Shown piece by piece: positions 1 through 11,859 of a stretch of DNA of 64,000 bases (positions within the stretch are counted from its first letter, which is position 1; every line of letters begins with the position of its first letter). Source of the DNA: Lumnitzera littorea. Its lineage: Eukaryota > Streptophyta > Magnoliopsida > Myrtales > Combretaceae. The stretch is from positions 6,861,995-6,925,994 of the forward strand of contig JAMXBB010000002.1 of NCBI GenBank assembly GCA_024138015.1, written 5' to 3'. Position numbers and translations under genes: made by a program. The notes beneath the pieces are model-generated. The model did no database searches and had not been told where the DNA came from. It saw only the letters and a list, made by a program, of their open reading frames with translations.

Positions 1-1038
1 ATAAATATGATTAGTAAAAATTTGATTAAATATAATATTTAGTAACATTAAACTTCATGTGTAAAATGTAACAAGAAAAAATTCAATTAATTACTATATT
101 TTGCAACATCAAACTTTAGGGATAAAATTTAAAAAAAAAAAAAAAGAAAAACCACACAAAATTCCAACAATGTGTTTGGCACTGTCCCAAATAACCACGT
201 AATTAAATGCAATAGATACTGCAACGTTATCTAAGAAAGGAAGACAATATAAAATTCGAAGTTTTAGATCATTTATATACAGATCCATGTTGATCCACTC
301 ATATAGCAAATGCCATTTATCTATAGGTTATAAAAAATTGTCTAATCGCAGTTGAGTATTCTCGTTAGGCTGCAGTAGGCAAAACACTTGGAATATAACA
401 CTAGGTATGCTTCTCATAAATAGAAAGACAAATCTCTTTCAAAAGAAATAGACTAAGTAAATATGCTCTCAGTTAGAAGAGAAAGTATTGTGAATGAATT
501 GACGTTGCTGATGTTTATCCTAAGGGGCTGGACTAATGGTAACATTCTACGCCATAAACATGATAATTTATATAAGATTTCAAGTTTAAATCTTACTAGG
601 GATATTTTTGAATTATACTACATTATGCAAGCTATTTTCGATTAATATATTGGTTTTATAAAACGGTTCATATACTCCGAGGTAGTTCGCTACAATACAA
701 TCATGGCCCTACATTATAAAAACCATCATACTAGATCTTCAACCATTGATGACAAATAACGAGTTCCACAAATCAATTGAGACATTATGATTTGGCTCCT
801 ACCAATAGTATCATTTGTTACATGTTCACTACTTTCGTTGTCCATTTACATTACAAATAGATAATAAAAGTTCCTCTGGAAATGAAAATTATTTCAAATA
901 CTAGTAAATTAGACATCAATCGCTAAATATAATTTGGAAAACATAATGTCTAAAGATTTATATATGGTGGCATGAGAATGTTGCTAAAATTCTCGTATTT
1001 CTAAACAAGAATTAGAGACAAAATCACAAGTTACCTAC
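1..1038. other. Non-coding sequence downstream of WSD exon 4
   Basis: AT-rich sequence that should be an intron of the WSD gene if it continues to the left. Both strands were checked for the conserved C-terminal WSD blocks (WGN..GY..LPF, LSFSNVVGP, NKM); none was recognised. One AG acceptor-like site (CATTTCCAG on the minus strand, near 865) is followed by stops. Confidence 0.5.
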
Positions 1039-1148
1039 CTGAAGTCCTGGTGTTGGTCGTAAATTGACGAAAACCATCCCTCTAACACGCAAACTTTTTG
1101 GAAGATTCACATTTTCGTCTTTGGCATTCTCACCATTATTAACTTTAC
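1039..1148 (-). CDS. WSD gene exon 4
   Basis: 110 nt between TATAG|GT (acceptor) and CTTCAG|GTAGGT (donor). Encodes KVNNGENAKDENVNLPKSLR then VRGMVFVNLRPTPGLQ, the start of the WS_DGAT_C domain. The strong donor implies at least one more exon downstream, which I did not find in the remaining 1038 bases. Confidence 0.78.
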
Positions 1149-4100
1149 CTATAAAATATTGAAATAGGAAGTTGATCAAGCAAAACTCCACCCGTCATTA
1201 TAATTTATAAGCTGCAGAAACAAGGAAGAAAAACAGCCTTTATGTAAGTATAGAAATTAACTCACCATATCTCCGATTCAGATAACGAGAAAGACCAGCT
1301 TGTGTTATTCCTAGTAAAACATCATTTATGGTCTGGAGAAAGCGATGGATATAGAAAATTAGCTATGTTGATTTTTATTTTCAAGAAACGCAAGATATTA
1401 TCTAAACCGAGTAAATTTCCTTATAATAATGGTTAACAATCAAAATACCTTATATGTTTATAATGTTCCTTTGAAGATAGAATTTTTATATATAAGTTCT
1501 AATTTTTCTAATCTAGAAAAGCAAAAAGAAATAGCAATTGTCATATTAATTTGCTTGTTTCGGCCAAAGTACAAATTGTTAGAGATAAATAAAACTCAAC
1601 ATTTGAGATCACACGGCACGATTCAACATCATCCAATTGAAACATAAATTAGTAGAATCAGTAGACGATGGGTAAATAAAAAACATATGTTTAGTTTTTG
1701 AATTACGTGGAAAGAAGGAAAAAAAAAAGATATTTAGTCTACTAGAAGGTTAATTAGTAAAGTTGAACTCGAAATCAGCATTATGTGATGCATATAATAA
1801 GGATATCTACATAAGATTTGTATGTGCAATGCAGCACAAGCATTACTATTTAAAACACTACACAATTAATTTGATAGATTTTTATAGAAACCAAAATTAG
1901 ATATGAAATGTGCCATTGATTTTTTTTTTTAAAGGACCTTTCATATAAATTTTTATATAGAAATGAACAAATTACATTAAAAGACACATCTTGATATGCT
2001 GAAGATGTTTCTTGGGACAAATATTGAACTTGACATGATATGGCATGACTACTTGGAATCTACAGCAAAATAATAAAATAGCGCAAATAATTTAAATACC
2101 TAGATTGTTTATAATTTTTTACTCATTCCTAAATTTATACGATATGCAAAGGTGATCTAATTACATTTTCAGAGACGAAATATATTAATTTTTCTTAATA
2201 AATTTCTTTTAATAAGAAAAAAGAAGGGAAAAATCACATAGATAATATGCTTCAACCCGAAAAATGATTTGTGGATTATTAAAAAAAAATATCAAATCAA
2301 ATATCACACAACTCAATGGCACCTTGTCCGAAATAAAACATGAAATGTAATCAAACTCAACATCACAAAATCTAATAACAATCTGAGCTGGGTTCATTTT
2401 TTTTGAAAAAATATAATAGTTTTTGAAATAACAAATTTCCAGTGTGAAAATAAAAAAAAAAAATGGTCAAGTTAAGTAAACGATCTTCATCAGGCTCACT
2501 ATATACTGAGACGGAATTCTTGCTCACAACTTACAAGACCAAATCATACAATGAAAATAAGAAAATGAAATAATTACTTAGTATAGCACTAAAAACAATA
2601 ATTACCTGGCATAAAGCCTAAATTTAATCCAAACAATAAATATGCGGTTTATATTTTTATAGTTTTGAGCAAAGTAGGATGGTTCAGATTAGAAATTTTT
2701 CTTAATTATAAAACTTTAGTTTTGCTTGGTTTATAGATTAGACCATATTTTTAATGCCTCCTTAATTTGAAAAGCAATCAATATTGCTTACCGTATTGAG
2801 AGAATCCTTCACAAACTTTATGTCATCAAGGCTCACAATTCTATGCACGAGTCTTCTAGTGGTATTTTCACTCCTATGACCACCTTTTATAGGAGATTTT
2901 GAGTCCCTAAGAAACATCAAAGTCACCAAAAACATCATCACATCCACAATGGTGTAACACATCTTCTTAAATAATGACCAGGAAGTGATGAAGATCCACC
3001 AAAGTCCTAGCTTTGAATCATTTTGTCTCTTCCTAGGAAGGCTTGGTAATGCTTGTGGATTGGAGGTCTTTCTTGTACAAGCAAGAACAAGAGACATAAG
3101 GGATACACCATCACCCATTGAGTGGTGGATCCGAAAAATACCCAATGCTTCTGCATCTAATGTCTTAACATTCAAGATGTGAAATTCCCATAATGGTTTT
3201 GTCATGTCCATGGCAATTTGAGTCATATGTGAAATGTAGTCTTCAACAAAATGATCTGGTGAGTCCATGTTCGGGTCCAAGATGGGTACAACCACATGAT
3301 CATCCATATTCACTCTTGTCTTCACCCACTTTGCTTTTCCTTCTTGACTAACATCACAAACCTTTTGTTTCAATGGATAAAGATTATATTCTATTATGTT
3401 TGATGTGCACATATAAAAATTTGGATAATTAAATCAAAGGGAAAACCATATGATATATGGAAAAAAAATAAGGCCATGTTTTTCTAAATGACTTTAGTAT
3501 TTAGTGATGTATGATTTTAGGATAGGTTAGAGCTATTCATCAAATCAAATAGAATCAAATTGAGAACCAAATCGAACAGGACCAAACCATAAAATACAAT
3601 TCATTTATATTTCGATTTGATTTGCAGTATGGTTTAAAGAGAGTCCAAATAGGTTTAGAGTTTTGGTTCAAAGAGTTTAACCGAATCAAACCATTTGAAT
3701 CTAAACTGAACCACTTCTTATTAAAGGATAATAAATAAACCATAATTTTTTAGTTTAAAGCTCTATCAACATTTCAGTGTAATCATGCTTACCTTTTCTT
3801 TTCTTATCTCTCACCTCGCTCTTAGCCGTCGTGATCCACTCATTTTCTTTTATCATTATGTCTCATCTTTCAAACAGATTGATCGTTTTTACTATTATTT
3901 AAAATATAATATTACCGTGATACAATATCTTATGGCTTTAATGTTTGCATGATGTTTCTCAACTTAGACATCATGTTGAAAATTTCAATGACTATAAATT
4001 TGTCAACTATCATAAGGTATGTTTCAAAAGTGATTCAAATCAAACTGAACTGAAATTAATCGCATTTAAAGTAATTTGGTTTAAAATCCCGAATAGTTGA

Positions 4101-7100
4101 AAGTGGCTAGATCCTCTAAGAATTTAAACTGAACTATTTCTTTCATAAGTATGAGATTTGAAACCTTTACTATGAAAATTCAATTCCAAAATGTTTGGAA
4201 CTGATTTTAGATCACATTGATTGGTTTCATGCCCATTCATGATCTATCCTGAAAACCTACTATTATGCAAGTTGCAATAATTGTTGGTTTGAACAAACAA
4301 ATAATAATAAGACCAAAAAATGAGGGAATATATGTCATGCATTTTGGTTATTGCCTTTTGGAAAGAATATATAACCCGCGATAATATTGCTTAGATGTCT
4401 AATGACAAAACTGGTGTTGGAAACATATTCAGTGAAGTGCAATGGCAAATTTATAAGCATGTTATAGTCGATAAGGAATCCCTAGAAACTTTTTGTCATT
4501 TAACTCCCAAGAGCACTTTCCATCAAAGGGCATAAATTTTTATATTAAGCACCTTTAGTTTATTAATAAAGGCTAAGCACCTTAGGATGCTTAAGGAGGT
4601 GAGGATGCTTGTGCAAGCACCTATTCTTGCAATTAATTTTTTCTTTTTTTACGTCTAACTTTTGTAATTAAATAATAAAATGGGACTGGTAGAAATTTTA
4701 AAAATTGTTAAATAACTCCCTTATACTATGTTTGAGATGAAAGAAAGAAATTGAAGGAAAGAAAGTAGAAAGAAAAATCTTGTTTGGATTGTAAAGGAAT
4801 AGAAAAAAATGATGATAAATGAAAAGCTAGTGAAATATTCTTTTATATTAGTCGAAGTACAAAATCATCCTTAAAATTCGAAAAATTCTTAACATAAAAA
4901 GGGTATAAGTAGAGGCCAACATAACACACTTTTCACTTTTCCTAGCTATATGCCGCAACATTGGGAAGTCTAACTTTATTAATTAGAAAAGTAAGATATC
5001 TAATGTCATAAAAGGCAATCATTTAATGTTTGGTAGTATAAAAGAAAAGCCTCTGCTAAATGACCTTAAGAAAAGAGTACATGAACTAAGTTAATTTGCA
5101 AACTAATTGAGCACAACTCAAATTTATTCAAATTCGATTCAATAATAGTTAAATCAAGCTTGAACTCGAGTTTGAGTTATTCGAGTAATAAATTGATCAA
5201 AACTTAAGTTTTAAAATACTAAACTTATTACACTTACAAGTTTAATCAAGTTTAATATAATTTTTAATATGTTTTTAATTTATTTAAATATAAGCGAATA
5301 TGATATTAATTAAAAAAAATTTATAAAAAGTTCGAGCTTAATCGAACTAATTGAATCAATGTCGAACTTGCCATATATATTTTTAGGTTGAGTTAAGCTT
5401 AAAATTTGAAGCTTAATCGAACTTAATCAATCGAGCTCATGCTTTAAATTTTCAAGTTGACCTCTAGCTTGAGCTCAAAAATATATCAAACTCAATTCAA
5501 TTACACCTGTACCCTAAGGTACCTTAACAAACCAATATATATATTTATAAAACATTTGATGATTATTTTTAATTAATGAATAATTTATTATTTGTTAAAA
5601 TATTAAAAAATCAAAGCATGTAACATTTTCTTTTAAAATCACCACTCATTTACATGCTTTTTACGCATAAAGTGTGTAACTTGTATTTTGAATTTATATT
5701 ATTTTTCTGAACAAAAATTAATTAGTCAACACGTGTGTCAGATATACACTAACATGCAACCGATCCTATTATTCTTAATAGATTTCGCTATACATTAGAC
5801 GTTTTGCGGAGATGGATATCTAAACCTTACCTTACTATATTGTGTATTGTATAATTTTTGTAATATTAGATTGGATAAAAAATCTTATCTCATATTTAGT
5901 TTATAAATTTACTTGATAATTAAACAAAAATTAGATTGATAGACCGGCTATGATACAAAAATAAAATTCACTAAACAAAAATAAAAAATATTTTACATTT
6001 CCAAAAATACCCCTCCATATTATAATATTAAGTTAATGAACACTATTTTTATTAAATATTACAAAAAAATTATTTATTTTATAATATAAATAATTAATTT
6101 TTTAATATAAATTTTATATCTAAAACTGTATAAACTAAATACGATATAATAAGCTTATACTGTTCAATTCTTTTTATACTTATACTATCTTCAATTCTTA
6201 TAATCAAATGTCATTAAAAAGTTTTAATAAAATAATTTATTACTGCAATGCTCAAGAAGGTGTTATGCAGGGTTCCATTGGGAAGGAGGTAACTGAACAA
6301 GAGCCTTCATGTTTTAGTATGTTTTATTGGCGACTGAATCTACAACACACCATTTGAATTAGGCATAAGCAGCAACCCCCCCACCCCNNNNNNNNNNNNN
6401 NNNNNNNNNNNNNNNNNNNNNNNNNNNNNNNNNNNNNNNNNNNNNNNNNNNNNNNNNNNNNNNNNAGAACTAAACAGTATAAGCTCAGTTTACCCCATCT
6501 CAATATAAATTTTATATCTAAAACTGTATAAACTAAATACGATATAATAAGCTTATACTGTTCAATTCTTTTTATACTTATACTATCTTCAATTCTTATA
6601 ATCAAATGTCATTAAAAAGTTTTAATAAAATAATTTATTACTGCAATGCTCAAGAAGGTGTTATGCAGGGTTCCATTGGGAAGGAGGTAACTGAACAAGA
6701 GCCTTCATGTTTTAGTATGTTTTATTGGCGACTGAATCTACAACACACCATTTGAATTAGGCATAAGCAGCAACCCCCCCACCCCACACCACCCACACAA
6801 ACCCAACACCCCCACCACCCAATGCCAAAAAAAAAAAAAGGGGGGGGGGGGGGGGGAGAGAGAGAGGGGAAGGGGGAATATGACATTTCAGAAAGTTATC
6901 GTGAAACATATCCACTATCTATCTGCATAGATTACTATATCAGCAAGCAAAAGTGCTTAAAGGATCAATTTAGCAAATAGTTAAACATGATGACATCATA
7001 CCATCTTGGAGCAGAAACGAGGATGCTTAATTAATCCTTCCTGGAAACCTACTTTCATGAGGCTTGGATCGATTCTAGTCTTAAAACCAATCTTCGTTAC

Positions 7101-7190
7101 TATGTAAATATCAAAGGACGGGCCCCGGAAGAAACGTGCTGTTGGACTAAGTGGCTCTTCCCCGGTTAGTGTCTCATCCTTGCTAGCCAT
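1039..7190 (-). CDS. WSD1-like O-acyltransferase (wax ester synthase/DGAT family), 5' four exons, 3' end outside window
   Basis: Spliced model on the minus strand: exons 7190-7002, 3361-2792, 1332-1266 and 1148-1039. Phases join without a break (189, 570, 67 and 110 nt, about 312 codons). Seen: an N-terminus with PLSPTARFF, the catalytic HHxxxDG motif as HHSMGDG, then TINDVLLGITQAGLSRYL and LRVRGMVFVNLRPTPGLQ, all typical of plant WSD proteins. Known of the family: these enzymes esterify fatty alcohols or diacylglycerol with acyl-CoA, mostly at the ER, for cuticular wax and storage lipid; the HH motif is the acyltransferase active site. Family members are usually about 470-520 residues, so roughly 160-200 C-terminal residues (most of the WS_DGAT_C domain) are missing. 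I could not find them in 1-1038, so they should lie left of the window or be lost. No stop or frameshift occurs in the four exons. Expression is not shown. Confidence 0.8.
1266..1332 (-). CDS. WSD gene exon 3
   Basis: 67 nt between CAG|ACC (acceptor) and TATG|GTGAG (donor). Encodes TINDVLLGITQAGLSRYL plus NRRYG, a highly conserved WSD segment. Ends in phase 1 and joins exon 4 with a shared glycine codon. Confidence 0.8.
2792..3361 (-). CDS. WSD gene exon 2 (catalytic exon)
   Basis: 190 codons between an AG acceptor (3363-3362) and a GT donor (2791-2790, ACG|GTAAGC). Carries WVKTRVNMDDHVVVP, DMTKPLWEFHILNVKT, and the HHSMGDG active site at about 3106-3126. It ends VHRIVSLDDIKFVKDSLNT, as in WSD proteins just before TINDVLLG. 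A hydrophobic stretch around FITSWSLFKKMCYTIVDVMM may be a membrane-associated segment. Open throughout. Confidence 0.85.
3362..7001 (-). other. Intron 1 of the WSD gene (3.6 kb) with dispersed repeats and an assembly gap
   Basis: No coding signal seen. About 3530-3770 and 4020-4140 hold degenerate GGTTCGGTTTGGTT-type repeat sequence common in plant intergenic DNA. About 5080-5510 is rich in AGCTTGAACTCGAG-like motifs on both strands, another common plant dispersed repeat. 6388-6465 is a run of N flanked by a duplication. 6770-6880 is low complexity: a C/A-rich stretch, then poly-A, a run of at least 16 G, then GA repeats. Confidence 0.6.
6104..6785. repeat. Near-identical ~283-bp direct repeat flanking an N gap
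   Basis: The sequence 6104-6387 recurs at 6503-6785, offset 398-399 bases, with essentially no differences seen by eye. Between them are the 78 N (6388-6465) and 37 unique bases. The first copy stops exactly at the gap, inside the C-rich tract. This is the pattern expected when two contig ends that overlap are joined as if adjacent. Confidence 0.85.
7002..7190 (-). CDS. WSD gene exon 1 (N-terminus)
   Basis: 63 codons from the ATG at 7190-7188 to a GT donor at 7001-7000 (ATG|GTATGA). The peptide starts MASKDETLTGEEPLSPTARF and ends HPRFCSKM, matching the N-terminal block of WSD proteins. No other in-frame ATG lies upstream before the putative TATA box. The exon ends in phase 0, which fits exon 2. 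Exon 1 has no counterpart near the duplicated copy at 13.9-20.5 kb. Confidence 0.75.
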
Positions 7191-7263
7191 TTTTCTACTG
7201 CAAATTTGTGTGAAGCAAGACAATGGAAAGTATTATGTGATGAGCTATGGTGTACATGGGAAG

Positions 7264-7273
7264 TGTTTATATA
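7264..7273 (-). promoter_or_regulatory. Putative TATA box of the WSD gene
   Basis: Reading the minus strand, CTATATAAAC lies about 75 nt upstream of the exon 1 ATG. That would place the transcription start near 7240 and give a short 5' UTR of roughly 50 nt. Inferred from sequence and spacing only. Confidence 0.5.
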
Positions 7274-7279
7274 GCAACA

Positions 7280-9252
7280 GACGAAAGCATGATTTCACTT
7301 ATTTGTGGACTAGATGAGTATGAAATCTTCTCAAAGTTGCCGAGTATTAAATACGTCAGGTACTCCGACTTGCTATAATGACTAGGGACCGGATAGATTA
7401 CGGACTGACAGTTAATAAACGCATAGGGCTGGCAATTTAGGAATCAACACTAAATTCGGAGACAACAAAACACAACATGATTTAATCGGGTTTGAATATG
7501 AAAAAAAATTGATATGGAACATAAACAGATTAAACCCATCTAAATATATTTATATACATATTCGAATTTGAGTTTAGATTTTAAATCCGTTTATTAAATA
7601 AGTCTCATAAGGGACTAACTGGTTAATAAACGCATATGGACAACGGAGCATGAAGGGTGGAAATGACCAACTACGAGTTGAGATTCTATCACGTGCAACT
7701 CGGGTTGAGGAAAAAAAATATAATCGCAAACCAATTAGACCAGAACCAACCGTAAATCAAGTAATTCGAACCATTTTTTAAGGTTTAAAAAAATTGCGGA
7801 TCAAACCGAACCATGAGATGTTAAAGAAAAAAGCTGCTGTAACAATTATGCTCAAAGACGTACCTAATCAGAGGCCGCAATGGGCTACGACCCTCGCTCT
7901 CCCTCCCTAAACTCATAAAGAAGTCAATTAAAAATGATGAATATACATATGATATGTATATTTTCCAACAATCTCCATGACCTTAATTAACATTGGATGT
8001 CCTTAACATATTGATAGAAATTAAGAGGAAATGTAAAAAGAAAATAGTAAAAAAAAAATTCCCTACACTAGATATATATGAATATAGACACAGTGAGTAA
8101 TGAAAATGGATGGCATGCAAATCGAAATCTATGAAAAATGGAGGAAGGAAATCTTTTATCATTTTCATCGACAATTTCTTTTTACATTCTAACAGTTATT
8201 AGCCAACAATTTATGTACATAAATGACGTAGTATATATCGTGATTAATACAAATATATCAAGACGAAAATTTGAATTGTTGTTAAAAAAACCATTAGTAG
8301 AACTACTTCCATATAATTTCATGACCCTAGAATTATTAAGGAAACTAAACAAAATATGAATCCTAATAAATCAAAAAATAAATAAAATAAAAAATGTCTT
8401 TCTTGAAATGAAAGTATTTCTTCAATGCTTCGATATCTTGTCAAAACAATTAAATTTGACTATAATGTAGTGTATTTATTGACATATTATAAATTTCGTT
8501 ACTCTCTATATGTAAAAAATTTTAACTTTCCCAAGTTGATTGATCTACAACTCAAAATAATTAGAATTACACTTCTAGTTCATTGGTTACCGATCAAGTT
8601 TAGACATCTTTTACCTTCTGATCAATTATGCTTTTGATCATTCTAAGACTAACTTCTGGAAATGCTGATCAACTTCAAATTTCTTCCTTCTCTGCTTTTA
8701 TCGATCGAAACTTAATGATTGTTATAATCCTAACTCGTCGCATCAATAAATGAAATTGTGAAAGAAAATTATCGTACATTTCTCATCGTTTACAGAAAAA
8801 AGAAAATCTACTTCTCCTCTTCTTGGTAAAAAACATTTTAACATTCTACATTATATCCCTGGAACACACGTCGAAGCAACCGGAGAGATCTGGACAGCCA
8901 CAACATCATTGTCAATCTATTTGATAGTTTGCAAATGTGGGACTTGTAAAGTAGCTCTCACCAAAAGGGCTTTCTGTCTCAAGCATGCGAAATCCAGCTA
9001 AAATATGGAGCAAGTATGAATGGACCTCACAAATTTAAAGAACGAAAATTTAATCTGTACATGATAAAGGCTATTTCAATTTGAAGGAAAATACAAAATT
9101 CACTTTACATTTTCCTTTCCGTCGGTATAATTTCCTTTCCCAGTATCAGCATAGATGCTAATGAGCATTGTTTACTATATAATACCATTCTAGTTAGTGT
9201 ATAATCGACTACCTATATATAGCTCGATCATGATCAGGATGGTAGTAAAATA
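7280..9252. other. Intergenic DNA upstream of the WSD gene
   Basis: No gene recognised. About 7430-7620 carries a degenerate repeat rich in AATCGGGTTTGAATATG-like motifs, and 7730-7820 another GGTTCGGTTTGGTT-type patch (minus sense). The short open frames at 8138-8637 are AT-rich, with no recognisable domain. Confidence 0.5.
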
Positions 9253-9451
9253 AGTCATGTATTGGCAACTTAATATGAAGTTGCACTTATATTTGTGGTT
9301 TAAATCTATCAACTTTTTGATAAAATTAGTTTAGCTTCTACTGACTCCTAATATTAGAAAAGTTGGTCAGGAGCTACAAAAAAACTAAACAATTGTAGCA
9401 AAAAGTTGATAGGTTTGTATCCCAAATATAATTGCAATTTTATGCGTGACC
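9253..9451. mobile_element. Foldback MITE-like element with TA target duplication
   Basis: About 199 bp whose two halves are long imperfect inverted repeats. AGTCATGTATTGG at the left end pairs with ATGCGTGACC at the right end. The internal blocks ATCTATCAACTTTTTG (left) and CAAAAAGTTGATAGGTTT (right) are also complementary. TA flanks both ends (9251-9252 and 9452-9453), as in Stowaway/mariner-type MITEs. No coding capacity. Confidence 0.6.
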
Positions 9452-9453
9452 TA

Positions 9454-11855
9454 TCCTAATAATTTTTCATTGCTCATTATGTGTAGGATCAAAGATTATA
9501 GGTACGGAGCAGGTAACGTAGGGATACTTACTCATTCTCTATATTAGGATATCATAATCTTGTACATGTATATGTTCAAAGATTTGGAAATAGAACCTAT
9601 CTTGCAATCCTTTGAAACCACCATGAACTCATTAATTATTAACTCTACAAGTTTTAGGATGTATTTTGTAAAACCAGTGAGCTTTCTTTCTTTTTTCACT
9701 TTCACTAAGTTAAAATATGATTGGAAAGTCATGTATAGAATCAGCTATTTAAGTTGCAAGTTAATTTTGGTTTAACTTTAAATTATAACAATATATATAG
9801 ATATTTATATTCAATGAAAATTTTTTCCCTGAAGAATATAATATGAAAAAATAAAAATTGAAATTAAGTACAATAAAAGGTTCATAAAACTCAAAAATAA
9901 TAAATGATAGTTCTCTCTTTGTTTTCCCTAACCTATCACATCTGTGTAATTTTTTTAAATATAAATAAATATTTATATTATTTTATTAAGGAAAACATGG
10001 TTATATAAAAATCTAAAAGACGCTGTTTATTTTAAGGATGCAGCTGAGAAAGTTTCCCGCGACATTGAGAAGAGACCTACTAGATATTCATTGCTCATTC
10101 ACTACGACCCCAAAATGATTGTACTTGCTAGTACTGCTAGATGTCGTATCTCTTTCGAAGCATTAAACAAAGTTATACTACACGTCTCCATTCGTTGAAG
10201 GCAAAGTTTGTGAAAAAGCTGTGGACATGACACTCCGACGAGGACGTCTTAATTTCGGGAGAGGAAAGCTAGACGTGGAGATCTCCCACTCAATCAAGCA
10301 AATGACCACCAATCTTGCTTCTTCCTTAATTTTTTAGTATATTACATTGTGCGATCCATGTTTCAAAATTAATGGTACGTATATGGTTTTCCATAATGGT
10401 GATATATGCAAAACGCTTTGTCTTCCTAATAATTATAATAGAGTGGAGGTATATTAGTCGATTCCAAGTATAAATAGTGAATAGATGCTTTTAAATTGTG
10501 TATACGGAGGATGATATTATACAATAGCATTTGTGTATATGGAGTACATGTATATTTGTCACAAGTTCAATTAAAATGATAACTTTCTTACAATTGATGT
10601 TACTTGTAAGAAAGTTGTATATATACTTGTCTATGTTGTATACTGAGGATCTAATTATGCTAAAGCTAATCATGTAATTATAATAAAGAATTAACAATGT
10701 CAGTAAAATTTATCTTCATTTTATACCCATCGAAATTTTATGTTTTCTCTCCTTTTTCCTATTCCATCAGTTAATCCGGCTCCCCAAATTATTGCGACCA
10801 CAGAGCCTAAAATCCACAACCAAGATAGTAAACCATTGAAATGGTAGTATCGTTCTATTAATTTCTCAGCTACCAAACTTAATCCAAAACATTTTGAGCG
10901 GTTTGCAACCATTCTGCTATGGCTTTCGGTGCTGTTGTACATTATTGCCAAAGGAAAAAAAAATGTATACAATTGCCGTGTGTGAGAAAATATTCCTTTG
11001 AATACGGCAAATAAAATCGCTTCTTTCCATGAGGATTTCTTCTTTCTTGCCCCCCTCATTTTGCATTCCATAATTCTCTTTCATCATTCTCTCTCTCTAA
11101 ACCCTCCCAAGACTTGCTCAACCAAATTTGTCATTTCGAACCTTTTTTTCTTCTTCTTCTTCTTTTTTTTTTTTTTTTTTCAAATCAATCGCAAATTTGG
11201 AGTAGTAATGTGGTGTAAATCTCAGTTATGAGAAAAGTTTTCGAAACGGGAAGATAATCCATATGATATCATCACTTTCTCTCTCTAAACATCTATATAG
11301 AAAAGATACAGTTTCTTTTTTTTTTCTCATTTTGATCCGTTTTAAACACATGTTATTCGAAGAATTAGTGTTTCTATTTGATGCATTATGATACATTGTT
11401 ATCTATTGGTATTTTTTAGACGGGATGAAACGTTTATCTTTTCTCTAACATATATGTGCATTGAATATTTTTCTATACTCTATTGTCTATAAGCTTAACA
11501 ATTTTTTGTATAAATATGTGTTCATTAGTACATTTTATATATACGTGCATTTTTTTTTATAACGTTGTGTTCATTAGTTAGTATATTTTATATATATATG
11601 TATGTAGTTTTTCTTTGCATAAATTTGTCTTCATTATTGTATTTTATATATGCATGTGTATTAGGTGATATATATATAAATAATTAATGTTAAGGGATGT
11701 AGAGAATGAACTAGCTTACGAGGTGGTGTTACTCCTTTATTTGTTTCAATTGGAGTAAGTACTAATTGTAGTGTCATTAAGAGATTATGATAGTGAAATC
11801 AAATTAAATGATGTGTTCATAAACTCCAATAGAGTGTATCTATTAGTACAAGATA
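9454..11855. other. Intergenic DNA, no gene recognised
   Basis: Contains a perfect hairpin at 10,581-10,616 (13-bp stem, 10-nt loop). A 116-codon minus-strand open frame (10,721-11,071) has one hydrophobic segment but no family resemblance I can name. A pyrimidine-rich strip at about 11,090-11,180 ends in a T run. The rest is AT-rich. Confidence 0.5.
10581..10616. repeat. Perfect 13-bp inverted repeat (hairpin)
   Basis: AACTTTCTTACAA at 10,581-10,593 is the exact reverse complement of TTGTAAGAAAGTT at 10,604-10,616, separated by 10 nt. Similarity outside the stem is weak, so it could be the core of an old foldback element or a chance hairpin. Confidence 0.6.
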
Positions 11856-11859
11856 GTAT

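Noticed and set aside
3470..3770. 62-codon open frame on the minus strand
   Set aside because: Comes from a GGTTCGGTTTGGTT-type dispersed repeat that occurs in several places in the window.
10020..10330. Possible gene fragment of more balanced composition
   Set aside because: Translations in all frames are broken and match nothing I recognise.
10721..11071. 116-codon minus-strand open frame with a hydrophobic segment
   Set aside because: No family resemblance, no splice or promoter support, and overlapping open frames on the other strand in pyrimidine-rich sequence; likely chance.
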